A DNA stretch of 64,000 nucleotides from Catonia carolina. Taxonomy: Eukaryota > Arthropoda > Insecta > Hemiptera > Achilidae. Of the stretch, positions 22,601 through 37,600 are shown one piece after another. Location: the NCBI GenBank assembly GCA_035578175.1, contig JAQMRL010000005.1, positions 57,269,722-57,333,721 on the forward strand. Reading direction: 5' to 3'. How positions within the stretch are numbered: position 1 is the stretch's first letter; each line of letters opens with the position of its first letter. The position numbers and the translations under genes are program-made. Under the pieces are notes generated by a model. The model was not told the origin of the DNA, ran no database searches, and saw only the letters and a list, made by a program, of their open reading frames with translations.

Positions 22601-25600
22601 ATGAAGATGAAGAACCTGACACTATTCAACAATGCTCTGGACCTTCTCATGCTGAAGCGTTTGAAGCACTAGATTTAGCATTCAAATGGGTTGAAAGGCT
22701 AAGTGAATGTGACAACATGCAATTGTTGCTAATTAAGAGAATTTAGGGTTTAGCGGCGACAAAATGTAAGAGTTGTATGTACAAAAAAACTTGAGAATTT
22801 CTTTGCACATGAAAATACATAACTGTATTACAGTGTAGTGCGTATAGTAAAATACGTTACTGATTTACAGGAATTACATACAGGTCTGAACATACATTTT
22901 ATGTACTATTATTAGATATTATTATGTACTGTGTGCTGTAAAACCAAATACTGTACAGTATAGATATTTTTATCTTTTTTGACTTACTGTATACTGTAGC
23001 AAGTTTTGTAAACAAATATAGCCTACATTATGTAAATTATATAATTGACAACTTGCCATTTTTCAATTGTGTTCATCCATACATACTGTACTACATTTCA
23101 GAAATTCAAACATCCCTTTTTGTATTTTCCATAACTGGATTTTCTCATATCCGGCTTACCCTAGGTCCCAATTAATATGGATAAAGGTATTTCCACTGTA
23201 TGTGAAAATCCTTGCAAAAACCATTTTGGAATGACTTTCATTTGGTTCAGTGATGAGTAATGAAGATCTATTAAAATGTGGGCATCGATTGTTTTTTCAC
23301 AAACTTAGTACTTAAAAAAGAGAAAGTAGTAAACAATAGATAAAAGAAAGTAGTATACCCCATAATTTTTTCTTCTAAAGTTGCTCTAGTAATCAGTCTG
23401 TAAACATTGACAACTTTCTTTTGTCCAATTCTGTGAGCTCTGTCCATCGCTTGCAGATCTTTCATGGGGCTCCAGTCATGTTCAACAAATATCACCTGAA
23501 GTGGAAATAAACAATGTAATCACAAAATAATTATCTTCTAGGCTAACAACCATTGCTGTAACAACAATATTCAAAATTTGGACTTATTGAAGTTTCTGAT
23601 GGGTTTGACTATTCTTGCACAAGAAATAGTCCTTAAAATAAAACCAAGATTATCAAAAGTTGTTGATAAACCTTAGTCGTTAGTGCAGTAGGACAATCAA
23701 ACAGAAGGTCTTAGGTTTAATTCCTAGAAAGTACCCAAACATTAGTTGGTAAGTACTGATAATTCATTGAAGACAAGATGATTTCTGACAACCTTTATAT
23801 TTGATTTCCTTGTCTTCTTCATCATGAATATAAGGCAATATCCCTTAAAGTATGAAGTATTACTTCATCTCTTCTTGGAATTGGTCCTTCCAATATTTTA
23901 TCGGCCATCCCAAACTTCTTCTAACTTGTATTCATAAACCAGATGGTTAATTCTTGTTACATCAGAACTAACACTGTCTGTGATGACACTATTTCTCTAT
24001 ATTTTGTAACTCTATAAATTAGAGGCTGAAGATTCAGTTCAACTCTAATGTTCATATTCCTTTTTTCAATCCCATCTGGTTACATATGGCCTAAAGGTCT
24101 ATAGTCGCACTAAAGCAAGCAACCTAAATCCTGAATGCCATCAGAAGGTTCCAAAACAAGGTGCTCAGGAACATGGTTACTAAAATTAAAACATAATCAT
24201 TAAATAAATGATAATCCTTCGCTGTCTTTTGGAATTTGCTGAAGAATTTTTTAGCAATCAGACATTATAACTTCATCATCAAAAAGTAAATTTTGGAAGC
24301 TTCTTGTAACTGCAAAGCCTCCGATAAATGTATAAGATATGACTGAATCACACAAAACAAAATAAAATCAAAACAAACAGTGGACATACCGTGTCAGCAC
24401 CCGTCAAATTCAGTCCGAGTCCACCAACATGAGTGGTCAAAAGCAGTACGTCGATTGATGGATCATTGTTAAACTGTGTAACGACCGAATGCCTAAGACC
24501 CGGTGGTATTGAACCATCCAAGCGTAAATACGTAACGTTCGGCATGTTTTTCCTACAAGTAAAGAAAACACACAAAAAATTAAGTGCCAATAAAATGTGA
24601 CTTTAATTTGCAAAATATGAATTTCTCTCACCATGCATTTAAACAATCTTACTAGAATGGAATGACATGAATTCATTACAAAAATTAGTTTCAAACTCAA
24701 GTTAATAACGCCAATAATAGTTATACGTTAAATAAATGGAATACTTAAAGAATAAACTTTTTAACTGATAAGTTTTTCACTTGACTCACAACAGTCAGGT
24801 GGAGTGTTAAATTATTGGCATTCAATCTATTAGTTCCAGGGCTACAAAAAATAGTTCCGTTTCTTATCACATGATCAGCCAATTAAATGACCGAATCATT
24901 TAAGAACAGATGAGATAGATGTGTAAAAGACACTAATCAGAGTTATCTCCTCTAAAAGTAATGAATTTCATTATACAGCCAGACCCTGTGTGGTGAATAA
25001 AGTGAAGGTGTCATTTGCAGGATGGATAGCAGATGCTTTTCGAAGGGCCTGGCATGCTGATATGTATACTTTTCCAGTCAGTGAGGAAGGCATGGTAAAC
25101 CACCTCACACCTCGCTTTACTTAGTAAAACCTCTGAGGTGCTAACAAACCTTCTGGTTGTTAACCATATAGATTTTGTTCTATACCGTTTTTATTTAAGA
25201 TTAAAGTTATTTAAAATTTATAAGCTAAATTTTGCCCATACCAGGCAGGTCGAGTGTTAAACTATTTGCACTCGATCTGCTAGTTCCCAGGCTACAAAAA
25301 ATAGTTCCGTTTCTCATCACATAGTCAGCCAATTATATGACTGAACTATTGAATAGCAGAAGAGGTAGAGTTGTAAAAGATACTAGTCAACCTTATCTCC
25401 TCTAAGAGTAATGAATTTCATTATATAGCCAGACCCGAGGTGAATGAAGTGAAGGTGTCATTTGTAGGGTGTGCTTTTCAGACTTTATAAATAGTTTTAT
25501 TTTTGGTTTTTCTGCAAACATGATATTTTTAATTTTTATAAACTAGTGTGTTATTTGGTATCATTTTAAAAAATATATACCAAACTCATCTGGATTAAAG

Positions 25601-28600
25601 ACATTCCTAGGTAATCCTTTAGCAGTAGGGTTAAACATTTTCTTACTTAGATAAGTGTTATCTTCATTAAACGCTTTTTATACATATCTGATGATAAACA
25701 ATTCCATGATGTTTTTAGTTGGTACATACATCCATAACCCTGAAACCCGGTTTTTGTTGTTTCTTTGGAACCAGTGAGGTCAGTAACCTGCAGTTCTTTT
25801 GCAATTTCGAGTGCGTTTCTGTTAAAATGACCATATAACTCCCACTACAAGGCAACTAAATTGTCATATTGTCACAACTACCGCGCGGTAGTAAGAGTCA
25901 ATTTTGTCCTAGATTATAGTATCTACGTTTTTCCTCTTTAGAGGTGGAAGGTAGAGTAGGCTCTTTTTTGTCAAACCAAATGCAGTCACCCTTTTTCTTC
26001 TTTTTAAGTAATAAACTACAGCAGTATTACATTATTATTCATTAAAATCTTTGTTTCTTGAACAGAAACAGAGCATATTACGCGGAAATTAGTGTGTACA
26101 AGCACCTTTTTTTATACCTACATTATTTTTTCATACCAATTTAAGGACTTAATCAGAAATGCGTATTAAGCGGGTAATCATAAAAGCCGAGAGTTTTTAA
26201 CCAATTTAACTTAACATTAAAAAATAAAACGACGTACTTGAAAAGATCATTTTCTACGATGTCCAACATAGCTTTCAATTGACAGAAGACAAGTGCCCTG
26301 TGTTGGTTGACAACAAGTTCCGTATTGCCAGTCGTTGAATCACAGCCAATACCACAGTCTAATAATAATTGCCTATCAACACAAAAGAAAAAACATTTTT
26401 ACGTTTCAAATGCATCACTTTATCTTATCTCCAACATTAATCAAAATTCAAAATATGTTAATATTTATTTTATTCTTGTATGTTATACCTTGTACACAGT
26501 AAACTATCCATATTATATGAGATGTGTAAGGAAAGTAATGCAATTTTTGATGGGCTGGTATTTAAAGTTGCCGCAGAGCATTCTGACCAGTTGGGTTAGG
26601 TGGAGAGGAGATTCTCAGCTTCAAAGCGATGCCTTTACCAGTCTGCGCCGAGCAGATGGGACATAAGGTTCACTGTCTCCGCACACTCCTGTTTAGTGCC
26701 TGTGTCCTGAAGCATGGTGGAATCATCTCCTGAGCAACATTATGCGATAAAGTTTTGTTCAAAATTGAATAAATCTCTTGCGGAATCCCACCAATTGATT
26801 GAACAACCTTACGAGGACAGTGCTCTATCGTATTCGCAAGTTTTACTGGGTTTAAAGCAGTTAAGGAATGCCCGGAAGAGGTGCTCGACAAACCCTGTGC
26901 TGGATGACCATCAACAAGCACAACCGTTGACAATTTGGCATGTGTGTGCGATCTGTTAAATTCTGACCTCAACGTTCCCAAAACAAAAGTACATGAACTG
27001 GGCACCAATAAATTGCTAATGAGGAAGGTGTATATGCCACGCTGGTTCCCAAGATTTTGACGGATGATCTAAAGAATAACCGAGTTGGGCAAAGCACAAC
27101 TTCGCAACGCTGCCGTAACCCTCTCAGTCCATGGCTCCAACCGACTTCTTTTTCTTACTGAGGATTAAGACCACCCTGAAAGGAATCCGGTATGGGTCGA
27201 TTGAAGCTGTCCAAGATGCCTCGACAAGATCCCTGTTGAAGCCTTTCAGGACACGTACTATGCATGACAGAGCCACTGGAAAATGTGTATAAATGCCCAA
27301 GGGAACTAATTTGAAGAATATTAAATGTTTGTAATGATATCTACAATAAATCTAATGGTTAAAAAAAATTGCATTACTTTCTGAACACACCTCGTAAGTT
27401 AAATACCCATTATTGTATAATCTTGACAGCTCAATCTTGACCAGTGGTTTATCTCCCAACACCATATTAACTGCAAACTAAAATAAATTAGAAGAAAAAT
27501 ATTAATACGTGTAGAACTTACTTGAGTGCAGGTAATTTAGCGGCGTGTTGTATATCACTAAGACTAGAGCTTTGATTTGATAACTGTTTAGAAACTTTGT
27601 CGAATTGCGGATGCTGCGGTGTCAGTACCAATTTCGGATGGTTGCAAACATTCTGTAGATATCTTAACGCCTGATCATTAACAAATAAATTACAATTACT
27701 TCATTAAAGGTAATATATTGTAAAAAAAATACAAAAATTACATGAAATTTAAATATTTTTTTACAAACTGATTCGGAACTGAATTAACATATTACCTACG
27801 TGATTTTTGTAACTGTCCATTTTAATCATATTTTTTAATGACATTTGATCTTTTAAACCATACTAACTGGACTATGCAAATAAATTCTACACTTTCACGT
27901 CAATCTTTCACCCAATCAAACACTTGGTTCTGATAAAGAGTACCATCAGCAAACTGTGCTCTCAACCAAGTCAAAATTTCTGTTGGTGTAACACTATTTG
28001 GAGTTAAAAACTTAACAATAAAACATTGCGCAATGCATGACAGGACCTCTTGCTCAGTCATGGATGTACTGGGGACAAAACAGAGATATTTAATGTACCG
28101 ATTAAGTTCATCAACCTTGAATGTGATGCTCCCCCGTCATCTCACTCGAGATGGCTTGAGGAAGCACATAGAAAAAGACCGGCTTATATTTGACTCACCT
28201 CGTACATGAAATTTTTTTCCCAAATAAACCACCATTAACATTTTCAGTTTCTGACAAGTGCCCTTTTGTTTCCTTACAAAATTTTAGGTTATGCTTAATT
28301 ATTGCCTATGTTATAACATTTTATTTCATAACTACGTTGGTGTAGTCATCCCCTATCATATTTGCAATCCCTATAATCCTAAAAATTCCTATTTTATTTT
28401 TACAATATGAAAAAAATTGTTTTGTCAGTCATTGATTGACATATTTATATCAATCTCTTAAAACTATTTATTACTAACTTATTATGAACTTAAAACTATT
28501 ATTTGTGCTTAATTATACATAAAAAAAGTTACTTATGCATTAAACTGACCACCACCCTCAGGTTACTTATGCATTAAAAATAACAAAACAAACTATATTT

Positions 28601-31600
28601 AACAAAAGTTTAAAATAATGTACGTTACAATTTACACGAGTTTATGACAATTATTTACATTTCTGTAACTCCCAGAATCCAGCAAAGTCATTGACGAGTG
28701 TTAGATAATGATTTCTGTCTTTAGCCACCACTGCCGACCACCGCAGTATTCTCTGAGGTAAATATCCAAGTGATGGCGAGTTGTACCTCTTTGTTTCTTA
28801 TTCCATCATTTTGCTGATCCCCACATGTGTTCTACTTGCTGAGTACTCGCTCCAGTTTTTGAGTTAACAAAATTATATTTATGACTCACCATGAAGTGTT
28901 GAAAACCCGTGTCTTTTAACTTGTCCGTTTTGTATCCCCTCCAAAATAAATTCCCCCCTCCTCAGAAATTATTGTGCTACCTGGTTGAATTTACACTATT
29001 CCAATAACCTCACGTTCCTGAGTAACCAGAGGTGGTGGTTTAATATAGTTAAATGCTTAAGTAACCCAAGGGTGGTGATCGGTTTAATGCATAAGTACCA
29101 AAAAAATATATAACACATAAAGACAAATAAGAACCAGACCTGGAATATATGAGTATTATTTTGAAGATTAGTGGAAGAAGTGGAGGAAGAGCTGTGTTTG
29201 CCCAACGATTCAGTCAACGATTGGTGAGCTTGTGTGTGCGTAAAATCTTCGTACAATTGTTCTTGCAATGGGCTTAAATCACAGTAATAATCCTAAAACA
29301 TAAAACATTTCATATGAAAAACAAATGTACATTATCATAAACTCGGTACATTAACCCATGCATCTTCCATATGTATCCTATTAGTTGAAATAGCCATTCT
29401 TTGGAAAGTCTCATTTAAAGTAGAAACTGCACCATACACTATAAGTTCAAGCGTTTTCATTCCCACAAAGAAACATTTAAGTACTTAAATTCAGGTTTCT
29501 AGGATGAATGTGAGAAATGAATGCTATCCTTACTAGGATTTGAACCACAGAACCTTCGTCTTTGAAAAGCAGCTGATAAACAGCTGACTCACAGTGACGA
29601 CTTTACTACTACACCAACCCGGTGGGTTACACTGACTTATAACTTATTAGCAACTTGTTATAATTCTCTTTCTAATTTATAAAGTAATTTTATTTTACGG
29701 TAGTAAAATTAACAAGGATAGAAACATTGCGTAGTAGTACGTGCGCAGGTACAAAGAAGGCGCAAAATTAACCATGAAACCCCCCTTTTGTTAGACTGGT
29801 GCAATTTATTAAGCTATAAAAATTCCCCATTAATGGAAGAAATCTTTCAGGTTATTAAAAAATACTTATTAATACCCCAGGTTTCGTTCGTTTTCGTTCA
29901 TGTAAAACAAAATTTAGGTTTCTATCAAACAAAACTTCGCACTTTCTTAATATTTAGATAGCTTCTTGTACATATTTTTTTTTAACTAGCTATTTATGTG
30001 TACGAATGTGATTTTCTTAAAAAAATTCTCAATAGTACAAAGAAAGTGATATTACAAAACATTTATTAAGTTTCATGGATAATTATGAACTGAAAATTTA
30101 AATTTTAAATGTTAAATAAATATATTTTTTTTAAATTACAAGACTAGGGCCTACTACAAACAGTTTTTGAGTTATTCTCAGCTGAAGATAACGCTACGGA
30201 TATCATGAAACACGCCCAGGTACAGTGATTTGCTTTTTCATGTAATTTTTAATATTTTTATAAAGTAACCAAAGAGTTAAATCTCACAGAAAATTTTGAA
30301 AAATAGTATAATAAAACAAACATTTGTTCAAAAAGCTCCCAATAAGATGACAACCTTCAAAAATGTTAGTGTACAACTCACCTGAGTAATTTTTGGTGGA
30401 AGATCATTTAAGACATCCTCTTTCATTCTTCTTAAAACAAATGGAAGAACTTGTCTGTGAAGAGCTTCCATTGCTAACACACCTATCACACAGAACCATA
30501 CTATTCATTATACTATTACACTAATAATTTATTTATTTGCAAACATTTAATGTAATTATCACTCATTACTAACATCAATATACAAATTATTCAATAATAA
30601 CAACCCTTTTTATGATTTTACTTTTCAATATATTATCCAGAACGTAATAAGCATTTGTCCAGTGGAACACAAGCTGGTTAAATGCCATACAGCAGAATTT
30701 TCCATCAAAATTGCATGAAAATCCACAACTTTTTCGTCAACTACACAAATAACTTTTTCGTAAACTACACAAATTTGTCCACGCTGTTTCTTCACCTTTT
30801 CAAACAAAAAAAATCTGGTGGGGTAAGGTTGGGACTGAATGGTGGATGAGTCATAATTTCCTAAAGATGTGATTTCAAAAGTGAGACTGTTCCTTTTATT
30901 AGAAGCATCAAAAAAGATGTGTCACACAAAAATTTTTCTGAGCTTGTTTTTGGAAAGAATGTCAGCTCACAGGATACTTCTGCAAGTTCCAGTAGAGTTG
31001 TTGGCAAACCTAAGAAGATATTTTTTTAACATCCAACTGTTCTGCAATTACTGCTAATGCAGACAGTGAAGGATGAAATAATTTTTGTAACGTATGAAAA
31101 TATGCCGTGTCTGAATGGGATTCGAACACAAGACCGCATGATGAGAGGCGAGCCATTAACAACTATGCCAATGCAGCCGGCAAAACCTAAAAAGAGATGG
31201 ATGTTAATATAGTATTTGAGTTCAGAACAGCCATATGCCTAGCGTTGTTTGGAAGAGTAAGAAGACATGTTATTGAGTCCACAATGAAGTATTTTAACAA
31301 TCAGAGTTGACGGTACTTTCACATTCCAAAGAATCGATAAAAGTAACAACCTCATGGTCCAAGAAAATTCTTGATATAAATTAACAGAGGCGTAATCTAT
31401 CTGGACTGGATAATCCTACAGATGCCTATGAAGGCTCTTTACATGCAGAATTAAACAAGTTTATCCTTTACAAGCAGCAGTCAGGACACAAACATTACTA
31501 CCTGAACTTCCCTAGCATAAAACATTTTTTAAATTGTTCTTAAAAAAAACATGTACTATTAAGACAAGTTGATGACACTTATTAGGAATGAATATACCTT

Positions 31601-34600
31601 TTATTTTTACAAGTACCAGCTTATTTCATAGCCCATGGTTGTTATGTACATGTTTATCACAAAAGTATGTATTACATGTTTTTCTGTCTGATGAAAAACA
31701 GAAAGTGTCTAAACTTTTGGTCTAGACAGCTAGACAAAATTAAACCTTGATAAAATTTAAATAAATTAAAAATAAACCTGTAAAACTAATACAAATAAAC
31801 TGTTTAAAGATACTTACCGGCTTCTTGTTCACGTTGTGAGCTTTTCGGATCTCTGCTGGCCAAAATTGGACGGCTATATTTGGCAGTGAACTGGCGTTCG
31901 GTGCCGAGAAATCCCGGCATCAAGAAATCGAATAACGACCACAGTTCGAGAACGTTATTCTGTATCGGAGTTCCGGACAAAATCAAACGGTGATTTGCAA
32001 CCAGTTGTTTAATCGCTTTCGAAGACTGAAAGACAAACACACAAATCACATGAAATCAATATATTATCCACACAATATCACATTTATATATAGAAAGGAT
32101 GAAGCAACTGCACCTGCACTGTACATGGGCTGGTCGACCTCAAAAGGGTGCATTAAATAAACTGGTTTTATGATTCACCCTGCCTTTACTCCTCACTTTA
32201 TTGGTTTCTAAATATCAAATCATTAAGAATACTAATAGTACAAATAGAGAAAGGGTAAGTAAATTTAAACTCCTAGGTTATGTACTCCAAGAGAAAGTAA
32301 ACCACCTCACTCATTGTTTTACTTAGTAAAGCCTCTACAGGTTCAAACCAGGCTGATGACCTAAACAATAACTAAGTATAAAAAAATATATAGTCTTACG
32401 TTCTTAGCCTCACTAGTTCATGAGTTCGTTCAGGATGACCTTACCGTACATTGTTAAATTAATCAGACACTGTTAGACATTTGAGATTAACAGAAATGAA
32501 TAATATGACTGACCTTAGTTTTGCCATTCTTGATGACATGGCCTTCATCCAGTATACAATAATTCCATTTGATGGCCGAAAAAAATTCAATATCTTTTCT
32601 AACAATATCGTAAGAAGCAATTATAAGGTTATGCTTTTTCACTTTACTCCTTAATCTGCAACATTTAAAAACATAAAATATATTTAAAAATAAACTGCGT
32701 GAATTCCACACTTAAATTCAAATTAAATTACCATGAAATAATCATTTTTAATCACGACATTTCCCTATAATAACCCTACCCTTTTTCAAGATGTACACAA
32801 GGTATTTTCTAAAACACTGAATCTTTTTATTTACTAAGTATTTAATATATACATGATTGTTCCTTTTTACTTTTTTTTAGACTCAATTAACATGTTTACA
32901 TTGTGTACACTTTGATTCAAAAATAACTTATTGGAGGATTTGTATTTCAAGAAAATGCCGACTCATGGTGTAGTGGTCAGTGCAACTGGCTTCCATGCCA
33001 GGGTCCCGGGTTCAATTCCCGGTCAGGCCAGGCACTTTTTTTCATCAATCACTCTCTTATTGTCTGCAATAGCAGTAATTGTAAAACAGTTAAACACAAA
33101 AAAAGGTATTCACTACAAAAAAGGGTTGAATTTCAAAGAATGCATTTAGTATTTAATACATAAACAAGTTTATGAATGATGGAGGTAGCGAGCTGAACAT
33201 TACTACAACATGGCACTCAATTTTCTCAGTTGTCTTAGTTAATGAAATAATATTATAATAGTTAATAAAATGGTGCAACATTTTTATAAAGAAGGGGTAA
33301 ATGAAGATCCTTGTCACCTCAAATAGTAAATGTAAATACAGTGTGCAAACAACATTTTAAAGTGCATTTTTCTTTACGTTGTTGCCGACGTCAAGTGGCA
33401 AAACCTTGCTAGCAAAGTTGATGGCCCTGAAAAGGGCCATTTAATTTGTTGAGGGTCCTGAAAAAGACCGTTGATGTAGCAGATTGGTCTTCCTGAAAAG
33501 GGCCGTTGTAAATGAAAGCGGTGAGCCGGCGAGTTGAAAGCGGTGCTCGAAAAGTGGCAGCTCAGCTACCGGATTCTGGCCTAGCTCTCTTTCAGTGGCA
33601 GTTGAGTCCGCACTGCAGTGTGACAGTGGTGGTCTCCAGAGCCCCACAGGGTAGGGTCGGCGTAGGCTGTCGACTAAGAGCGCGGCCGAGGCAGTTCTCT
33701 CCAGTCCCACACTGAACTCACTCTTCACCGTGGTGCCATCAGGCATGCACGGGCTTCCTTCGATGGCCGGGTTGGTGACAGCTGACCGGTGCGAGAATGT
33801 GCACCCACCACCGGTAGCATCGACCAGGGATGGTGCATATGGTCTTGCTTGCCCTTCTTCCTTGTTCTTCCCAGTTCGGGAGCTGGATGGCGAGAGCGAC
33901 TTGCAGTCCAGTGCGGCTGATTAAATCCCCCTCCGGTGAGTCCACTTCATGGTGGAGGGGATGAGGCACTGCTGGCTGTGCATCGTTAGTGCTCCCCACG
34001 GCAGGTACTAAGATCATTTACAGTGCTGATAATGGTGGGGTCATCGGCTACAACATCCAACAGATCAAATGTTGTATTAAAAGAAACTACATAGATTATT
34101 TTGATGAATTACAAATTGTCACCTGAGTAAAAGTAGTATCAACTCACTTCGTGTAAGATACAGAGATATCTTAACTAAAGTAAAACATAAACATAACAAG
34201 TAAAAAAAACTACAGACCTTTCTCGTTCTAATGGAGGCCCAGCATACTGTAGAGGGCTTAGATACTCCCTAGAGATGAATTTATCCACTTCATACACCCA
34301 ATGACCAGTCAATGTTGGAGGACAGATTACCAGTGAAGGCAATGGCGCACAGTCAGGACTTTTATTTGTCTGTTTTAAAACAACAAAGAAAAATATCTTA
34401 ATATATGGTCATACTTTAAACTACTCACATAAACTGGCTTATCAATAACCACCTCAACTTGCTAAAACTAGAAACATGAAATTACGTTAGCATACTCCTT
34501 TTAAGATTTAGGCGCTTAATAAGAAAGGAATTTTCAATCACAAAATAACTATTTGCAAATATCAATCTGCACCCTGGTTTTAATTGATTTCACAACTACT

Positions 34601-37600
34601 AGAATTGTAACAAATTATGTCAGCACCATGTTCTTAAATGGCTTTAAAATATTTATAAAATATTACCAGTAAATAAATATTTGTAAAATATTTATCAGTG
34701 CACGTACATTTTTTGAAATTTTTAAAACAAGTAATGCGCAAAATAATAATTTTCATAAAATTATTAACAGTTTTCTTGTTTAATATATCACTGTAATGAA
34801 AAAATGTTTAGGGTTTTCTCAGCAATAAATACTTGCATAATAGTTTTGGGGGAAATATTCTACAATTTTTTAGAAAAAGTATGAAATCTGTATATCATAT
34901 TAAACCTGGTACAAAAGTGCAGTCTTAAAAAATGTATTTTTGTTTTTCAGAAATATTCTAACATCAAAAGAATCTTTTTTCTATAATGTGAAGGGCCTGG
35001 GTTTGATTCCCGACTAGGATCTGGAAATTATAACACGTCACAACCCGCCATTCCAGTTACATAACCCACCGTATTCGCTAATAAGAAAGCCGTTAATGCA
35101 ACGTCAAATAAATTTTAAAAAAATACTTGAATAATTTTTTTATTACCCAATAAAACTTAAATATAGATATACAAAACAAACCTTGTACTGTTGTTGTCTG
35201 TCGTAATGATCACCGGCTAAAATACAGATTGACTGTAAAGTTTTTCCGAGTCCCATGTCATCACACAAAATCCCATGCAATCTGTATTTATTTAAAAACG
35301 CTAACCAATTCACACCTGCCTGTAAAATACATTGTCATGGAATAAATCAATATAATTATAACAAAAAAATTATAATCATTATAAATTGAAAGTTTGAGCC
35401 CAAGTCAGAGTGTAACTTAAGTTTTGAAATAAAAAAATAAACCAAGTGAAAAGAAAAAACATTTATAATACACATTTGAAAGACACACACTTAAACTACT
35501 TTTCTACATAGTAAACATTCAAATTGAGAAACATATCATAATGATGCACAAGCTTTTTAATTTTGTCTGTAGAAATTTATTCCTTGAGATTTTAACCACT
35601 GGTTTACACCTGCATCACTGTCCAAAGGTAGTGTCACTTTCAAGCTACCCAGTTATAATTTTATGCAATAAACTTCTCAAAATATGAAAAGATTAAGGTG
35701 AGAGCTCCATAATTGTAAAGCAGCAATTTCCAAGAGTTTTTTTTTGTTAGTTCATCAGTCACAAGGCCAGGCCGACACTTGCAGTCCTTATCATGAACAA
35801 TGGAGCGGCTATTTTTAACATAATCCACACTCATGACAAAATTGCCGATGAATTTCAACTGGTTTGTTGATTTTCACAACAAAAACCTAAACACTGAACG
35901 CACCTCACAAACACACAGAATTTTCTATCACAGTGTACATTTTAAAAATTCACAGTGAGCAAAAGTGAAGCAGCACAATCTATTTGCTACCACAACTGGA
36001 TACGCACTCTGAGTGGGGATGTTTTAACACTAAGATAGGGCCTCTAGCCCCACCCGTCGCGCCATGATAGGCCAAAACATAAATTACTTATGAACAGCCC
36101 TCATAATTAAGTTATTGAAATAATAACTGACTAATTTAATATAAAAAAAAAATTGGGAATATATGTCTGAGGGTTTATACACAGGTTCTGTATATTTAAT
36201 GCAAGGTGCTATGAAATTAAAAATTAATTAATTAAAGAAATCTGATGGCCCATATTAGTACGAAAAATCACTTAGAATGTTGACGTATTCAAGAAAAAAT
36301 AAGAACAACTTCATGCAAAGACAAAGATATTTAAAAACCTCTTTACAGTCTGCATTTAATCCTTTGTGCTCGTTTGTTGTCTCCATCATATGTTTTACCA
36401 TTCTACTCGTCTGCCATGCTGTACATGACATTATATTCGGAGTTGAATTTCAACTGTACATTGCTCATTGTAGGACTTTTTAGAATGCATTCTGAATGAT
36501 AGGAGACATCTATTTGTTATTTTCCTTTCTTCTTTGAATCAAAATGTGTTGCCCTACATTTTAAAAGCACCCAATTTGACAGACATCATTTTTCTTGTCA
36601 GCTGATTTAACCTGAGTTTTATTTTTCTTTACATATAGGTGCTGATTTACGTTCATTCATGAAAGTCTTGCTCGTTTTTTTTAATTTGAAGTAAAATAAT
36701 ACTACAGTAGAGTAGAATATTATATTGTATCTAATATCACTTTGTGTCACCTCTGCAAATAGTGTTTGCTTTATGGTAATTAATTAAATATTTTAAGGTA
36801 AATACATCAATTTACATTTTCATGAGGTTCAGGATTATTTTCAATAGGAATAAGATATGGAAAATGATCAAAATTTAGAGATAAGAAATAATAGAGAACA
36901 GAATGTAAAATAAGGGGAGATTCATTGAACAAATTACATGTGGAACAGGCATTCAGGTTTAGAATAATACGAGTATTTAAAACTCACCTGTTGATATGAT
37001 CTAAGTTCGGCATGAATTTTAACCGGGACAACATAATCAGGAATTGTTTTCGGGTTGAACAGCTGTTCCAGAAATGCTTTATCTTTTTCCTTTTGCTGGG
37101 TCAAAGCGGTTGTCATGGTCGGCGGATTTGGAACGGCTCCATCCAGGGGCATCAGCTGAATTAACTTTGCAAAGCAGTGTGTTGATATCTGTCTAACTGA
37201 CGGCTCATGATCACTCATTCGTCCTAAAAGAACAACAAAAATTTTAAGAATGTAATGATATCTTGGAAGAGTAGAATCTGAGAGTAAACACTGGAGTACA
37301 AGTTACGAAATCATTATTATCATCATCATCATCATTAGTGCGATAGGGATTATGCCTTCTGAGCTGTTCCGATTATAAACTTAGTAATCTGCCATTTTTT
37401 AAAAGAAGTTGGGCTGCCCATCTTTTTCCACGTAATCCAATACCACATTTTTTGATTGGCAAGCTTGGGGGAATACTTATTTAAATCTATTCAGTGGAAC
37501 TCAGTATTTTAGAGAAAACAGAATCTCCATTTAAAATACATGGACATCACTTACTATTTTAAATATATGACAGCACACACAGTCGACATAAAACACTGAA

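Larger units (their letters stand above)
33365..34075 (-). repeat. GC-rich repeat H, copy A, with three histone-type 3' stem-loops
   Basis: Strikingly GC-rich island in an AT-rich intron, homologous to the plus-strand copy at 57415-57975: shared blocks include CAGCCAGCAGTGCCTC, CATGAAGTGGACTCACCG and AGCAAGGTTT after the hairpins. The 3' part carries three tandem hairpins (33489-33504, 33454-33469, 33423-33438). Minus-strand frames 34017-33739 and 33746-33441 are open but their peptides match nothing I know; the only similarity is to copy B (HEVDSPEGD against YEVDSPKGF). Nature unknown: a retroposon family or a domesticated noncoding RNA are both conceivable. Confidence 0.75.

Noticed and set aside
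32957..33040. Functional tRNA gene
   Set aside because: A- and B-box blocks are present but the anticodon arm does not form a 7-base loop, and the unit continues into a SINE tail shared with other copies.
33739..34017. Minus-strand ORFs in the GC-rich repeat as protein-coding genes
   Set aside because: No recognisable domain; open frames are expected in GC-rich DNA, and the two repeat copies do not keep one common frame.
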